Shown: positions 1 to 8,339, numbered from the stretch's first letter. The stretch: DNA of 40,617 nt from Opitutia bacterium (GCA_025363695.1 JANYDI010000148.1:1-40617); one strand, 5' to 3'. The notes: generated from the letters alone by a model not told the origin. A program made the numbers and translations.

Positions 1-597
1 AATAGAAACACCGTTCCCTATTCCCTTTTCGGTAATTTGTTCACCAAGCCACATAAGAATAACGGTGCCTGTAGTTAGGAATATAGCCGATGATATAGTA
101 AACCAAAAAGGATTTGCTATAACAATAGGACCATAGAGATCAATATTGAAATCACCACCAATGATCATTCCTGGATTTTTATGAAGAGCTCGGATTAAAA
201 GCAGACCCTGAACCAAGCAAATAGCTATCGTCAAGTAACGAGTATACTGAGCCAGCTTTTGACGACCAACATCACCTTCCCTTTGAAGTCTAACCAAAAA
301 CGGAGCAACGGCTCCCATTAACTGCATAATAATGGATGCAGTAATGTAAGGCATTACTCCAATTGCAAAAAGTCCACCATTGAGAAGCGCCCCGCCCGTG
401 AACATATTGTAAAGTCCCAATAGAGCATTCCCTCCTGAAGCCATTCGATCTGCATAGAAATTCTGAAGAGGAGCAGGGTCTATTCCGGGCAAAGGAATAT
501 TTGCACCCATGCGTGCAATAAAAACAACACACAGAGTGAAAAATATTCGATGCCTTAACTCTGCAACCTTAAAACAATTTAAAAAACTTGAGAACAT
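1..597 (-). CDS. secY: Protein translocase subunit SecY (N-terminal 199 residues, cut by window edge)
   Basis: SecY is the channel-forming subunit of the SecYEG translocon in the inner membrane. Reading the minus strand from the ATG at 597 gives an uninterrupted frame to the window edge. Residues about 15-40 include FFTLCVVFIARMGANIPLPG, the first membrane segment leading into the plug region. Further hydrophobic segments follow, including one around TASIIMQLMGAVAPFL. The last visible residues, EKGIGNGVSI, match the conserved loop in the middle of SecY. About half of the usual 430-450 residues is therefore missing because of the window boundary, not because of damage. The start lies 9 nt after the rplO stop, so it is the distal gene of the ribosomal protein operon as in most bacteria. 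No Shine-Dalgarno sequence is seen before the ATG. Confidence 0.95.
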   Translation of the reverse strand, partial: MFSSFLNCFKVAELRHRIFFTLCVVFIARMGANIPLPGIDPAPLQNFYADRMASGGNALLGLYNMFTGGALLNGGLFAIGVMPYITASIIMQLMGAVAPFLVRLQREGDVGRQKLAQYTRYLTIAICLVQGLLLIRALHKNPGMIIGGDFNIDLYGPIVIANPFWFTISSAIFLTTGTVILMWLGEQITEKGIGNGVSI

Positions 598-606
598 GAA
601 CAGAAA

Positions 607-1050
607 CTAAGCTTCTAATAATACACAAGTTCCGCCTGCAGACTGTATTTTATCTCTAGCAGACTGGGAGTATTTATCCAAGGTGACAATAAGCCTATTA
701 GTTACGATACCCGAGCCTAGAAGCTTTACCGGAGAGTCAATGTTGCGGATCAGACCACAAGCCGCAAGAGTACCACGAGTCACCTCTGCATCCATGCCAA
801 AAACAAGAAGATCTTCCACGTTTACAATCTGATACGAAACTCTAAACGAATCATTATTGAACCCACGATGCGGCAGGCGACGATACAACGGCATTTGCCC
901 TCCTTCGAATCCGGGACGAATGGACTTCCCAGCACGGGCCCGTTGACCCTTATGGCCTTTCCCTGAAGTCTTTCCGCGACCACTACCAGGACCACATCCC
1001 AAACGTTTCTTTTTTGCGTTTCCAATATTTGGTATACTATGCAATTCCAT
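607..1050 (-). CDS. rplO: 50S ribosomal protein L15
   Basis: L15 is a large-subunit protein that binds 23S rRNA late in assembly. The 147-residue product has the glycine- and lysine-rich N-terminal extension GSGRGKTSGKGHKGQRAR, followed by FEGGQMPLYRRLPHRGF, both diagnostic for L15. Length is normal. The start at 1050 is supported by a rare good Shine-Dalgarno, AAGGAGG at 1061-1067, 10 nt upstream and lying in the end of rpsE. It directly follows rpsE with a 4-nt gap, leaving no room for rpmD (L30), which usually lies between these genes. Confidence 0.98.
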   Translation of the reverse strand: MELHSIPNIGNAKKKRLGCGPGSGRGKTSGKGHKGQRARAGKSIRPGFEGGQMPLYRRLPHRGFNNDSFRVSYQIVNVEDLLVFGMDAEVTRGTLAACGLIRNIDSPVKLLGSGIVTNRLIVTLDKYSQSARDKIQSAGGTCVLLEA

Positions 1051-1054
1051 AAAA

Positions 1055-1558
1055 CTAAGCCCTCCTTAACGCGTAAATTTCACTCTTAGACCGAACGCGC
1101 CCCAGTCCTTCTAACGTGGCGCGCACCACAGAAAGAACATTATTGGACCCCAGAGATTTAGAAAGAATATTTTTGATACCTGCCGCTTCCAAAATAGCAC
1201 GAACACTACCTGAAGCAATTACACCTGTCCCCTCCGTGGCCGGCTTCAGCAAGACTCTCCCACCCCCAAAGTGACCAATAACCGAATGTGGCAACGTGCC
1301 ATCTTGAGTGCAAATTGGCCCCATGCTGCGAATAGCTCTTTGAGAAGCTTTTTTTATAGCATCTGCAACTTCTTTTGCCTTCCCGTACCCCACTCCCACG
1401 CTTCCCTTCCGATCTCCATAAACAACAAGAGCGGAGAAACTAAATCGACGTCCACCTTTAACTACCTTGGAACATCTATTTAAAGATAAAACTTTTTCAT
1501 AAAAATTCTTATCTTTGTCTCCCGAAGAAGACTCTCTCATATTAGATTTGGTATGCAT
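1055..1558 (-). CDS. rpsE: 30S ribosomal protein S5
   Basis: S5 sits at the mRNA entry site of the small subunit and contributes to decoding fidelity. The 167-residue product has the double-stranded RNA-binding domain with VVKGGRRFSFSALVVYGD near residues 33-50 and the C-terminal domain with KPATEGTGVIASGSVRAILE. The first 20 residues are polar and unusual (MHTKSNMRESSSGDKDKN). An internal Met at residue 7 is an alternative start, and no Shine-Dalgarno decides between them. It lies between rplR and rplO; L30 is not encoded here. Confidence 0.97.
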   Translation of the reverse strand: MHTKSNMRESSSGDKDKNFYEKVLSLNRCSKVVKGGRRFSFSALVVYGDRKGSVGVGYGKAKEVADAIKKASQRAIRSMGPICTQDGTLPHSVIGHFGGGRVLLKPATEGTGVIASGSVRAILEAAGIKNILSKSLGSNNVLSVVRATLEGLGRVRSKSEIYALRRA

Positions 1559-1570
1559 ACAAAAATACTA

Positions 1571-1933
1571 CTAAAAAACTAATCCAGACTCTCTGGCCGC
1601 ATCAGCAAATGCCTTCACGCATCCGTGAAAACGTCTGCCACGTCTATCGAAAACAACACGATCTATACCAAGACTTTTCGCCCTTTCTCCAACCAATCCA
1701 CCAAATTCTGAAGCAGACTTCAGATTTGCAATCAATCCAGAGGAACGAAACGCAGGCTCCAACGTAGATTGATAAAGCATAGTTTTCTGAGCAACATCAT
1801 CTATAAACTGAGCGTATATATGTTTATTCGAAAAAGAAACGGACAAACGAGGGCATGCAGACGTTCCTGACACCTTACTTCTCACCCGCAATATTCGTTT
1901 ACGTAACAAAACTTGTTTTCTAAGCAATTTCAT
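1571..1933 (-). CDS. rplR: 50S ribosomal protein L18
   Basis: L18 binds 5S rRNA with L5 and helps form the central protuberance. The open frame extends further upstream, but the ATG at 1933 gives 120 residues beginning MKLLRKQVLLRKRILRVRSK, the usual L18 length and basic N-terminus; an earlier start would add 20 residues overlapping the end of rplF. Conserved SGTSACPRLSVSFSNKHIYAQ is present. The C-terminal part (VVFDRRGRRFHGCVKAFADA) matches the family ending. Gap to rplF is 4 nt. Confidence 0.96.
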   Translation of the reverse strand: MKLLRKQVLLRKRILRVRSKVSGTSACPRLSVSFSNKHIYAQFIDDVAQKTMLYQSTLEPAFRSSGLIANLKSASEFGGLVGERAKSLGIDRVVFDRRGRRFHGCVKAFADAARESGLVF

Positions 1934-1937
1934 AACA

Positions 1938-2474
1938 CTAGGATGTCTTCTTTCCTTCTTTGCGAACAACGAACTGCCCGACAATACGAACACCCTTTCC
2001 CTTATAGGGTTCTACGGGATAATAAGATCGAATGCGTGCAGCAACCTCGCCTACTAACTGTTTATCAATTCCGGAAACCTTAAGTTTCACTCCATCTGTC
2101 ACATCAATGGAAATGCCCGCAGGAATGGGATAACGTCTCGGCTCAGCATAACCCAGATTAAGAGTTAACAGAGAATTGCTCACAGCAGCACGAAAACCAA
2201 CTCCTGAAATCTCAAGATCCTTGAAATACGGCTGAACAACACCCTGCACCATATTAAACAAAAGAGAACGGATAGTTCCCTGAAGGGCTCTAACAGAAGG
2301 GATAGACCGAACAGGTGAAACCTCTATGGTACTTCCAGTAACCAAAACATTCACATCATCAACCAATAACTGAGAAAGCGTTCCCTTTGGACCTTTAACG
2401 GTAAAAACATTACCTAACAAAGAGCAATTAACGCCACCAGGAATCGAAATGGGCTTATTTCCTACTCTACTCAT
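1938..2474 (-). CDS. rplF: 50S ribosomal protein L6
   Basis: L6 is a two-domain large-subunit protein near the factor-binding site, bound to 23S rRNA helix 97. The chosen ATG at 2474 gives 178 residues starting MSRVGNKPISIPGG, the canonical L6 start; a longer frame with five extra residues begins upstream but is not needed. The C-terminal signature RIRSYYPVEPYKGKGVR is intact. It sits between rpsH and rplR as in the conserved spc operon order. Confidence 0.97.
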   Translation of the reverse strand: MSRVGNKPISIPGGVNCSLLGNVFTVKGPKGTLSQLLVDDVNVLVTGSTIEVSPVRSIPSVRALQGTIRSLLFNMVQGVVQPYFKDLEISGVGFRAAVSNSLLTLNLGYAEPRRYPIPAGISIDVTDGVKLKVSGIDKQLVGEVAARIRSYYPVEPYKGKGVRIVGQFVVRKEGKKTS

Positions 2475-2478
2475 AACA

Positions 2479-2874
2479 CTAATAAACACTACAAATTAAC
2501 TCACCACCGACCTTCATCTTCTTAGCCTCAAAACCGGTAAGCAGGCCCTTAGACGTAGATAAAACAAGAACTCCCATGCCATTTAAAACTCTAGGCAGAG
2601 AATCCGAAGCCGAATATACACGACACCCAGGCTTACTGATACGAGTAACAGCGCAGAGAGCAGGAGCTCCCTCAACATACTTCAACTGAAGACTCAACCA
2701 CTTCCCCGTCGAGTTTTCGAGAAACTTACAGGAAGAAAGATACCCCTGTTTAAAAAAAATCAAAGCTATTTTTTCCTTAAGAACGGAATGACGCACCAAA
2801 CAAGAAGAGAGATTCGCCTTGTAAGCGTTTCTGATTTGAGTTAAAAAATCACCTATAGAATCGTGTACAGCCAT
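2479..2874 (-). CDS. rpsH: 30S ribosomal protein S8
   Basis: S8 is a primary binder of the central domain of 16S rRNA and, in Escherichia coli, a translational repressor of the spc operon. The 131-residue product begins DSIGDFLTQIRNAYKA and has the C-terminal signature PRVLNGMGVLVLSTSKGL followed by GGELICSVY. Both are conserved. No S8-like mRNA binding site was identified near rplE. It follows rpsN by 12 nt and precedes rplF. Confidence 0.97.
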   Translation of the reverse strand: MAVHDSIGDFLTQIRNAYKANLSSCLVRHSVLKEKIALIFFKQGYLSSCKFLENSTGKWLSLQLKYVEGAPALCAVTRISKPGCRVYSASDSLPRVLNGMGVLVLSTSKGLLTGFEAKKMKVGGELICSVY

Positions 2875-2886
2875 AATTAATTATAA

Positions 2887-3192
2887 TTACCAGGAAGACT
2901 TGGTGACTCCTGGGATTTTTCCATCCAATGCCCACTCTTTAAATAAATTACGACATATACCAAAGTGCCTAAGATAAGCCCTTGGACGAGAAGTAATCGC
3001 ACAACGATTTCGCACTCTTACGGGAGAAGAATCTCGAGGAAGCCTATTCAACTGATCCTGAGCTTTATAGAAATCTTCTTCGGAAATATTCGGATCCTTA
3101 AGTACTGAATGAAGACGAGCACGCTCGGGAGCCCATTTCGCAACCAAACGAATACGTTTCTTATTTCTTTCTTCTAACGCTTTCCTTGACAT
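2887..3192 (-). CDS. rpsN: 30S ribosomal protein S14, long zinc-free form
   Basis: S14 is a head protein of the small subunit. At 101 residues this is the long form without the paired CxxC zinc ligands of the short form. The C-terminal half CAITSRPRAYLRHFGICRN and the end GKIPGVTKSSW match long S14 proteins. It lies in the normal spc operon position between rplE and rpsH. No second copy is visible in this window. Confidence 0.97.
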   Translation of the reverse strand: MSRKALEERNKKRIRLVAKWAPERARLHSVLKDPNISEEDFYKAQDQLNRLPRDSSPVRVRNRCAITSRPRAYLRHFGICRNLFKEWALDGKIPGVTKSSW

Positions 3193-3206
3193 AATAAAAG
3201 TAACAA

Positions 3207-3755
3207 CTATGACTTTCTAAAAGGAATGCCTGCAAGCTCCAGTAACAGCTTCCCATGCTCATCATTCGAGGCGGTCGTAACAACAGTAATATCCATACCA
3301 ACATTTTGCTTAACCTGAGCATCCATTTTTATTTCAGGAAAAACCGTATGGTCAACTAAACCTATAGTATAATTGCCACATCCATCCAAACGAGAGGGAA
3401 GACCCCTAAAATCACGAACTCCAGGCAAAACAATATGGATAAGTTTATATAAAAACTCATACATCAAGCGCCCTCGCAACGTCACCTTAACCCCCACAGG
3501 CATTCCCTCCCGCACCTTAAAATTAGAAATGCTTTTCTTAGCAAGAGTAAAAATTGGCCTCTGTCCGGAAATTTTACCAATATCACCCAGTATGCGATCT
3601 AAGGTAAGTTTATCCGTGCTAGAACGAATACCTGAGTTAATAACAACTTTCTCGAATTTTGGAACACAATGAACGTTTGAGAAAGACAACTCCCTCTTCA
3701 ACGCTGGAACTATCGTAGTTCCATAGTACTCCTTAAAAAAACAATGAACACTCAT
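3207..3755 (-). CDS. rplE: 50S ribosomal protein L5
   Basis: L5 binds 5S rRNA and forms part of the central protuberance, contacting P-site tRNA. The 182-residue product carries FEKVVINSGI near the N-terminus, DFRGLPSRLDGCGNYTIGL in the middle and MDITVVTTASNDEHGK near the end, all family hallmarks. Length is typical. It lies 18 nt downstream of rplX. Confidence 0.98.
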   Translation of the reverse strand: MSVHCFFKEYYGTTIVPALKRELSFSNVHCVPKFEKVVINSGIRSSTDKLTLDRILGDIGKISGQRPIFTLAKKSISNFKVREGMPVGVKVTLRGRLMYEFLYKLIHIVLPGVRDFRGLPSRLDGCGNYTIGLVDHTVFPEIKMDAQVKQNVGMDITVVTTASNDEHGKLLLELAGIPFRKS

Positions 3756-3773
3756 AAGAAAATCAAAAACAAA

Positions 3774-4016
3774 CTACTCCCTATCAAGGCGAAGGTTTGA
3801 AATATGTATCGGAATCTCTTTCGTAAGAGTCGCATCTGAAGAACCTTCCTGTCTCGCCTGTGACTTCTTCACGAAGGTCTTCCGGAGATTTACTCCCTCA
3901 ACAATAACCAAATCCTTTGAACGAAGGTACTCCAACACCTTACCCTTCATTCCCTTGCTAGCGCCTGATGAAACAACAACCAGCACACCCTTTTTAATAG
4001 ACTTCGACAACTTCAT
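3774..4016 (-). CDS. rplX: 50S ribosomal protein L24
   Basis: L24 initiates large-subunit assembly by binding the 5' end of 23S rRNA. The product is short at 80 residues (about 100 is common) and consists mainly of the KOW domain: SKGMKGKVLEYL, followed by VIVEGVNLRKTFVKK. It ends soon after IPIHISNLRLDRE, so the C-terminal tail is reduced. The start overlaps the rplN stop by 4 bp, which suggests translational coupling. One of the few visible Shine-Dalgarno sequences (GGAGG) precedes it inside rplN. Confidence 0.96.
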   Translation of the reverse strand: MKLSKSIKKGVLVVVSSGASKGMKGKVLEYLRSKDLVIVEGVNLRKTFVKKSQARQEGSSDATLTKEIPIHISNLRLDRE

Positions 4017-4375
4017 ACAACCTCCGGAGCTAAAGAAACAACCTTCATATACTTATCACGCAATTCTCTGGCGACGGGAGCAAGAACCCGCGTTCCCTTT
4101 GGACGACCCTCGTTGTCAACTATAACAACCGCATTGTGATCGAAGCGTAAATAACTACCATCTGCTCGAGAAACCGGAGCCCTCGTCCCAACGATCACAG
4201 CCTTAACAACCGATCCCTTAGGAATAGGAGATTTTGTAATACACTCAACAACGCTACAAACAATCAAATCACCGACAGAAGCCGTACGCTTGTTTTGACC
4301 AAGCCTACGAATCATTCTCACAACCTTTGCCCCAGTATTATCTACAACTGAAAGCCGACTCGACATCTGAACCAT
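4013..4375 (-). CDS. rplN: 50S ribosomal protein L14
   Basis: L14 lies at the subunit interface and contacts 16S rRNA in bridge B8. The 120-residue product starts MVQMSSRLSVVDNTGAKVVR, the standard L14 opening, and includes KGSVVKAVIVGTR and the DNEGRPKGTRVLAPVARELR segment near the end. It overlaps rplX by 4 bp and follows rpsQ by 4 nt. Confidence 0.98.
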   Translation of the reverse strand: MVQMSSRLSVVDNTGAKVVRMIRRLGQNKRTASVGDLIVCSVVECITKSPIPKGSVVKAVIVGTRAPVSRADGSYLRFDHNAVVIVDNEGRPKGTRVLAPVARELRDKYMKVVSLAPEVV

Positions 4376-4379
4376 AAGA

Positions 4380-4643
4380 CTAAATAACCTTTTCTAAAAT
4401 TTCAACCAGACGCCAACGCTTTAGCTTACTCAAAGGCCTTGTGGCAACAATGCGCACACGATCTCCAACCGAGGTCTCATTAAGTTCATCATGAACATGA
4501 ACTGTTGTTTTTCTTTTAATTTCTTTACCGTAAACGGGATGCGGAATCTTATAGAAATAGACCATCTTAAAAGTTTTATCTCCAGTCCGCCCTACGACCA
4601 CCCCGGTCAACTGTTTTCTCAAATTTCTAGATTCTAAGAGCAT
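4380..4643 (-). CDS. rpsQ: 30S ribosomal protein S17
   Basis: S17 is an OB-fold protein that binds 16S rRNA early in assembly. A longer frame begins 14 residues earlier inside rpmC, but the ATG at 4643 gives the usual 87 residues and a 16-nt gap after the rpmC stop. Signatures GVVVGRTGDKTFKMV and KTTVHVHDELNETSVGDRV are intact. Neighbours are rpmC upstream and rplN downstream, as in the conserved S10/spc junction. Confidence 0.96.
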   Translation of the reverse strand: MLLESRNLRKQLTGVVVGRTGDKTFKMVYFYKIPHPVYGKEIKRKTTVHVHDELNETSVGDRVRIVATRPLSKLKRWRLVEILEKVI

Positions 4644-4659
4644 ACACAAACTTCTAAAA

Positions 4660-4851
4660 TTAAGCTTCAATCCCCGCTTGAGCAACTGTTTTCATTCTAG
4701 CAATAGCCTTCCGCATCGAAATCATTTGATGCGCACTTTGACGACCCAAACCACCTCTGTGAAGACGCAAAGTTAATAGCTTTTTTTGAAAAGACTCAAG
4801 TCTTTTTTGCAAATCTTTTTGAGATAGCGCTCTAATATCTTTATTATTCAT
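4660..4851 (-). CDS. rpmC: 50S ribosomal protein L29
   Basis: L29 is a small helical protein near the peptide exit tunnel that helps form the docking site for trigger factor and SRP. The product is 63 residues. It has LSQKDLQKRLESFQKKLLTL as the first helix and ISMRKAIARMKTVAQ as the second, matching the two-helix hairpin. It lies 3 nt downstream of rplP. A weak GAGAAG purine stretch precedes the start. Confidence 0.96.
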   Translation of the reverse strand: MNNKDIRALSQKDLQKRLESFQKKLLTLRLHRGGLGRQSAHQMISMRKAIARMKTVAQAGIEA

Positions 4852-4854
4852 AAA

Positions 4855-5265
4855 TCATTCTTCTCTTTCAATAAAACGGCAGGAAAATGGAAGCTTATTG
4901 TCGGCCAGTCGAAAAGCTTGCTTTGCCAAAGAAATAGGAACTCCACTGACCTCAAACAAAACAACACCTGGCTTCACTTCCACAACCCAGTGATCAACGG
5001 CGCCCTTTCCCTTCCCCATTCGAGTCTCAGCCGGCTTAGCGGTTACAGGCTTATGAGGAAAAACTCGAATAAAAACCTTTCCCCTTCTCTTTAACTGACG
5101 ATTAATAGCAATACGAGCAGCCTCGATCTGAGCACTTGTCATTCGACTTCGTTCAAGGGCTTGAATTCCACATTCTCCAAAGGAGAGAGTATCTCCTCCT
5201 TTTGCCATACCAGTATTGGTACCTTTATGACATTTACGATATTTGGTCTTAGAAGGAATTAACAT
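4855..5265 (-). CDS. rplP: 50S ribosomal protein L16
   Basis: L16 contacts the elbow of A-site tRNA and is needed for late large-subunit maturation. The 136-residue product begins MLIPSKTKYRKCHKGTNTG, has GIQALERSRMTSAQIEAARI and the signature KPAETRMGKGKGAVDHWV. These are conserved. It sits between rpsC and rpmC. Confidence 0.98.
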   Translation of the reverse strand: MLIPSKTKYRKCHKGTNTGMAKGGDTLSFGECGIQALERSRMTSAQIEAARIAINRQLKRRGKVFIRVFPHKPVTAKPAETRMGKGKGAVDHWVVEVKPGVVLFEVSGVPISLAKQAFRLADNKLPFSCRFIEREE

Positions 5266-5277
5266 AAAAATAATAAA

Positions 5278-5895
5278 CTAGATACAAATCCAACATTTCA
5301 CACCAATAATACCATAAACAGTATGAGCCTCAGAAAATCCATAATCAATGTTTTCCCGAAGAGTGTGCAGAGGAACTCGTCCTGATCTCTGGCATTCACG
5401 ACGAGCGATCTCAGCTCCTCCAAGCCGACCCGAACACTGAATTTTTACGCCTTGAGCACCAAGAGACATCGACCCCTGAAGCGCTTTTTTCATAGCACGA
5501 CGAAAAGAAACACGACGCTCGAGCTGTAAGGTAATTGACTCAGACACTAATTGGGCAACAAGCTCAGGTTTTTCAACTTCCTGAACATCCAACAAAATCT
5601 CCTGACCCAATATTTTCTCTATCTGCCCTTTGAGCTTTCCAAGCTCTTGGCCTTTTCGGCCAATCAAAAAACCAGGCCTAGCACTGAGAATTTTAACTCG
5701 AACACGAGTGCCTGCCCTCTCTATGATAACACGATGCACTGCGGCACCTTTCAAATTTTTCTTCACATAATCACGAACGCGACCATCCTGAATCAAATTG
5801 GTGGCATACAAACGCCCCTCTGCATACCAACGAGAATCCCACGGATCATTACTAACGCAAAGTCTAAAACCTCTAGGATGAACTTTCTGACCCAT
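5278..5895 (-). CDS. rpsC: 30S ribosomal protein S3
   Basis: S3 forms part of the mRNA entry tunnel and its helicase activity. The 205-residue product begins MGQKVHPRGFRLCVSNDPWD and has a type II KH domain with the GXXG loop in FLIGRKGQELGKL (about residues 76-88). The C-terminal domain includes GRLGGAEIARRECQRSGRVP and ends soon after VYGIIGVKCWICI, without the longer tail found in some phyla. Confidence 0.97.
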   Translation of the reverse strand: MGQKVHPRGFRLCVSNDPWDSRWYAEGRLYATNLIQDGRVRDYVKKNLKGAAVHRVIIERAGTRVRVKILSARPGFLIGRKGQELGKLKGQIEKILGQEILLDVQEVEKPELVAQLVSESITLQLERRVSFRRAMKKALQGSMSLGAQGVKIQCSGRLGGAEIARRECQRSGRVPLHTLRENIDYGFSEAHTVYGIIGVKCWICI

Positions 5896-5900
5896 AACAA

Positions 5901-6242
5901 CTAAATAACACTTGAAGTTTCCAACTCAATAACAAGATGACTTCTCTTTTTTCGTATTAAATGCGCTGACCCCCTCGCTTGAGGCATGTGACGTCGAACA
6001 ACCGGCCCTTGTTGTGCATGAGCGGAAAAAACCATTAAACTATCTGACGTCACGCCATAGTTATTCTCTGCATTAGCAACAGCCGAGCGCAACACCTTTA
6101 AGAAAAGAACAGCAGATTTTCTTGGTATATTTTTAAGGAGCTGTGATGCATCCTCTGCAGTTCGACCGCGAATAAGAGAAGCAATATGTTTCGCCTTTTT
6201 TGGAGAAACACAAGCATACCTGGCTGAAGAAGATATTTTCAT
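5901..6242 (-). CDS. rplV: 50S ribosomal protein L22
   Basis: L22 lines the nascent peptide exit tunnel with L4 and is a site of macrolide resistance mutations. The 113-residue product begins with SPKKAKHIASLIRGRTAEDA. It continues with RSAVANAENNYG and the beta-hairpin region QQGPVVRRHMPQARGSAHLI, ending in RKKRSHLVIEL. No deletion is evident in the hairpin. It lies between rpsS and rpsC. Confidence 0.97.
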   Translation of the reverse strand: MKISSSARYACVSPKKAKHIASLIRGRTAEDASQLLKNIPRKSAVLFLKVLRSAVANAENNYGVTSDSLMVFSAHAQQGPVVRRHMPQARGSAHLIRKKRSHLVIELETSSVI

Positions 6243-6262
6243 AAAATAAAAGTCAACAAAAT

Positions 6263-6535
6263 TTATTTCTTTTCTTTTGTAGACGGATGTCCTTTAAATA
6301 TGCGAGTAAGCGCGAACTCACCCAGTTTGTGCCCCACCATATTTTCCGTAACATAAACAGGATGAAAACCCTTTCCATTATGTACAGAAAAATGAAGGCC
6401 TATAAAATCGGGAGTTACAGTAGACCTGCGCGACCAAGTGGCAATAGGCTTCTTTGAGTCAGACTTAACTGCCTCCCTTATTTTTTCAAGCAAATGACCA
6501 TCAACAAAAAAACCTTTTTTTAACGAACGACTCAT
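6263..6535 (-). CDS. rpsS: 30S ribosomal protein S19
   Basis: S19 is a head protein that pairs with S13 and contacts A- and P-site tRNAs. The open frame can be extended three codons upstream from a TTG, but the ATG at 6535 gives the canonical MSRSLKKGFFVDGHLLEKI start and 90 residues. Conserved ATWSRRSTVTPDFIGLHFSV and GHKLGEFALTRIFKGH are present. Confidence 0.97.
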   Translation of the reverse strand: MSRSLKKGFFVDGHLLEKIREAVKSDSKKPIATWSRRSTVTPDFIGLHFSVHNGKGFHPVYVTENMVGHKLGEFALTRIFKGHPSTKEKK

Positions 6536-6547
6536 AATTAGCAAATG

Positions 6548-7393
6548 CTAGTTTCTATATTTCTTACCATTACGACCTACTATAATTTGCTTATTGGTAG
6601 GGTTAGAACGACGACGCGTTTTGTACCCCTTGGAAAGCTGCCCCCAAGGTGAACATGGATGTCCGCCACCAGAGGTACGCCCCTCTCCCCCACCCATAGG
6701 ATGGTCCACGGGATTCATAGCAACACCGCGAACACGTGAACGACGACCAAGCCAACGATTGCGTCCTGCTTTTCCCAAGTTGCGATTCTGATGCAAGCCA
6801 TTCCCGACTTCACCTATCGTAGCACGACAACGAGAATCCACGTAACGTAATTCACCGCTAGGAAGCTTAAGAATAGCACGAGAAGCATCAAAGCCTACCA
6901 GCTGAACAGAAGATCCTGCAGAACGAGCAAGAACAGCTCCTCCACCAATAAGAAGCTCTACAGCATGGACCTTTGTAGAGGGAGGCACGTGCAGCAATTG
7001 TAAGGCGTTGCCCGGTTTGAAATCCCCTTTTTCGGAAAAACTAGTCACCGTATCACCAATGGAAACACCGGAAGGAGCCAGAATATAAGACTTTAAGCCA
7101 TCTGCATAAGCAACCAGCGCAATATTGGCAGAACGATTAGGATCGTACTCAATAGACTGAATAACAGCAGGAATATCGCACTTAGTCCTCATGAAATCAA
7201 TTGCTCGATACATACGCTTATGCCCTCCCCCTCTACGCCTAGAAGTAATGCGACCGTTACTGCGCCCCTTGCAACGATGATTACTTGAAGTTAGACTTCT
7301 TAGGGGACGATTCTCGGAGGAAACCAACTCATCCCGATTTAAAGCAAGAAACCTTTGCGAGGGAGTGATCGGCTTTTTTCTTATAATAGTCAT
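6548..7393 (-). CDS. rplB: 50S ribosomal protein L2
   Basis: L2 is a core protein needed for subunit association and peptidyl transferase centre assembly. The 281-residue length is normal. It has the N-terminal basic motif TSRRRGGGHKRMYRAIDF and the catalytic-centre-proximal loop GVAMNPVDHPMGGGEGRTSG, containing the conserved histidine of the MNPVDHP motif. The end RRSNPTNKQIIVGRNGKK is typical. It follows rplW as in the S10 operon. Confidence 0.98.
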   Translation of the reverse strand: MTIIRKKPITPSQRFLALNRDELVSSENRPLRSLTSSNHRCKGRSNGRITSRRRGGGHKRMYRAIDFMRTKCDIPAVIQSIEYDPNRSANIALVAYADGLKSYILAPSGVSIGDTVTSFSEKGDFKPGNALQLLHVPPSTKVHAVELLIGGGAVLARSAGSSVQLVGFDASRAILKLPSGELRYVDSRCRATIGEVGNGLHQNRNLGKAGRNRWLGRRSRVRGVAMNPVDHPMGGGEGRTSGGGHPCSPWGQLSKGYKTRRRSNPTNKQIIVGRNGKKYRN

Positions 7394-7409
7394 AATATTC
7401 TAAAATTTA

Positions 7410-7697
7410 CTACAAAAGTTCTATTTTTTCGCCCGCAGGAAGAGATACTATGGCTTTTTTAAAGCCAGAAACACATCCTGGTTTTGATCTAGCCGAACGC
7501 CCACGTTTTGTTTTTTCCTTGCGGTTAATAATATTCACAGAAAGAACACGGACATTAAATAAAGATTTAACGGCGCTCGTCACTAAGTATTTATTAGCAG
7601 AAGCAGAAACAACAAAAGTATACTGATTAAGCTCAGAGGACTGTTGTGTTGCCTTTTCGGTAACACGTAATTCTTTTAAAATCAAAGACCCTAACAT
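7410..7697 (-). CDS. rplW: 50S ribosomal protein L23
   Basis: L23 lies at the exit of the peptide tunnel and docks trigger factor. The 95-residue product has the family pattern LKELRVTEKATQQSSELNQY near the start. VKSLFNVRVLSVNIINRK follows, and the loop KRGRSARSKPGCVSGFKKA and a C-terminal beta strand (AIVSLPAGEKIEL) complete the fold. It sits between rplD and rplB. Confidence 0.95.
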   Translation of the reverse strand: MLGSLILKELRVTEKATQQSSELNQYTFVVSASANKYLVTSAVKSLFNVRVLSVNIINRKEKTKRGRSARSKPGCVSGFKKAIVSLPAGEKIELL

Positions 7698-7712
7698 AAT
7701 ATTCTTCTAAAC

Positions 7713-8339
7713 TCAACGAACAACCCTAGACAGGAGAGCATGAAAAGCCGACTCACTCAATATAATTTTCTTAAAACTTACAAGATCCAAAGCATTTAGA
7801 TCCGAAACATTAGCTGTAGAGACAAAATCCAGATTACGAGAGGCAAGCATGACTGCCGAAGGAACGCTCACATCCACCAACAAGATAGAACGATCCAGGG
7901 AGATATTTCTAACAACCGCACTCATTGTCTTTGTTTTAGAAAGACCCGAATCCCACTCTTCAACAAGGGCTACACGCTGAGAAGAACACACGTCAAAAAA
8001 GGCACGCGAAAAAGCCAAAGCCTTCATTTTTTTATTGATCTTTTGAGAGTAGCTTCGTGGCTTTGGACCAAAAACAACACCGCCTTTTCGCCAAATGGGC
8101 GAGCGCTTGGATCCATGACGAGCCATACCAGTCCCCTTCTGCTTATAAGGCTTTTTTCCAGTACCACTTACCTCGCTTCTGTTTTTCGTACAAGCATTAC
8201 CCTGTCTAAGATTTGCACGATAAGAGAGGATAACCTGACGCAATGCTCGAATACCTTTTTCTCCCTCAAAACAAGGAATATCCGAATAATCCTTGTTTTC
8301 TTTTTTAATCCCCTCTTTTGTGTAAAGATCTAGCTTCAT
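7713..8339 (-). CDS. rplD: 50S ribosomal protein L4
   Basis: L4 lines the exit tunnel and in Escherichia coli represses the S10 operon. The 208-residue product has the tunnel loop with EVSGTGKKPYKQKGTGMARH then GSKRSPIWRKGGVVFGPKPR, and RSYSQKINKKMKALAFSRAF; these are strongly conserved. The start codon overlaps the rplC stop (ATGA), which points to coupled translation. Confidence 0.97.
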   Translation of the reverse strand: MKLDLYTKEGIKKENKDYSDIPCFEGEKGIRALRQVILSYRANLRQGNACTKNRSEVSGTGKKPYKQKGTGMARHGSKRSPIWRKGGVVFGPKPRSYSQKINKKMKALAFSRAFFDVCSSQRVALVEEWDSGLSKTKTMSAVVRNISLDRSILLVDVSVPSAVMLASRNLDFVSTANVSDLNALDLVSFKKIILSESAFHALLSRVVR

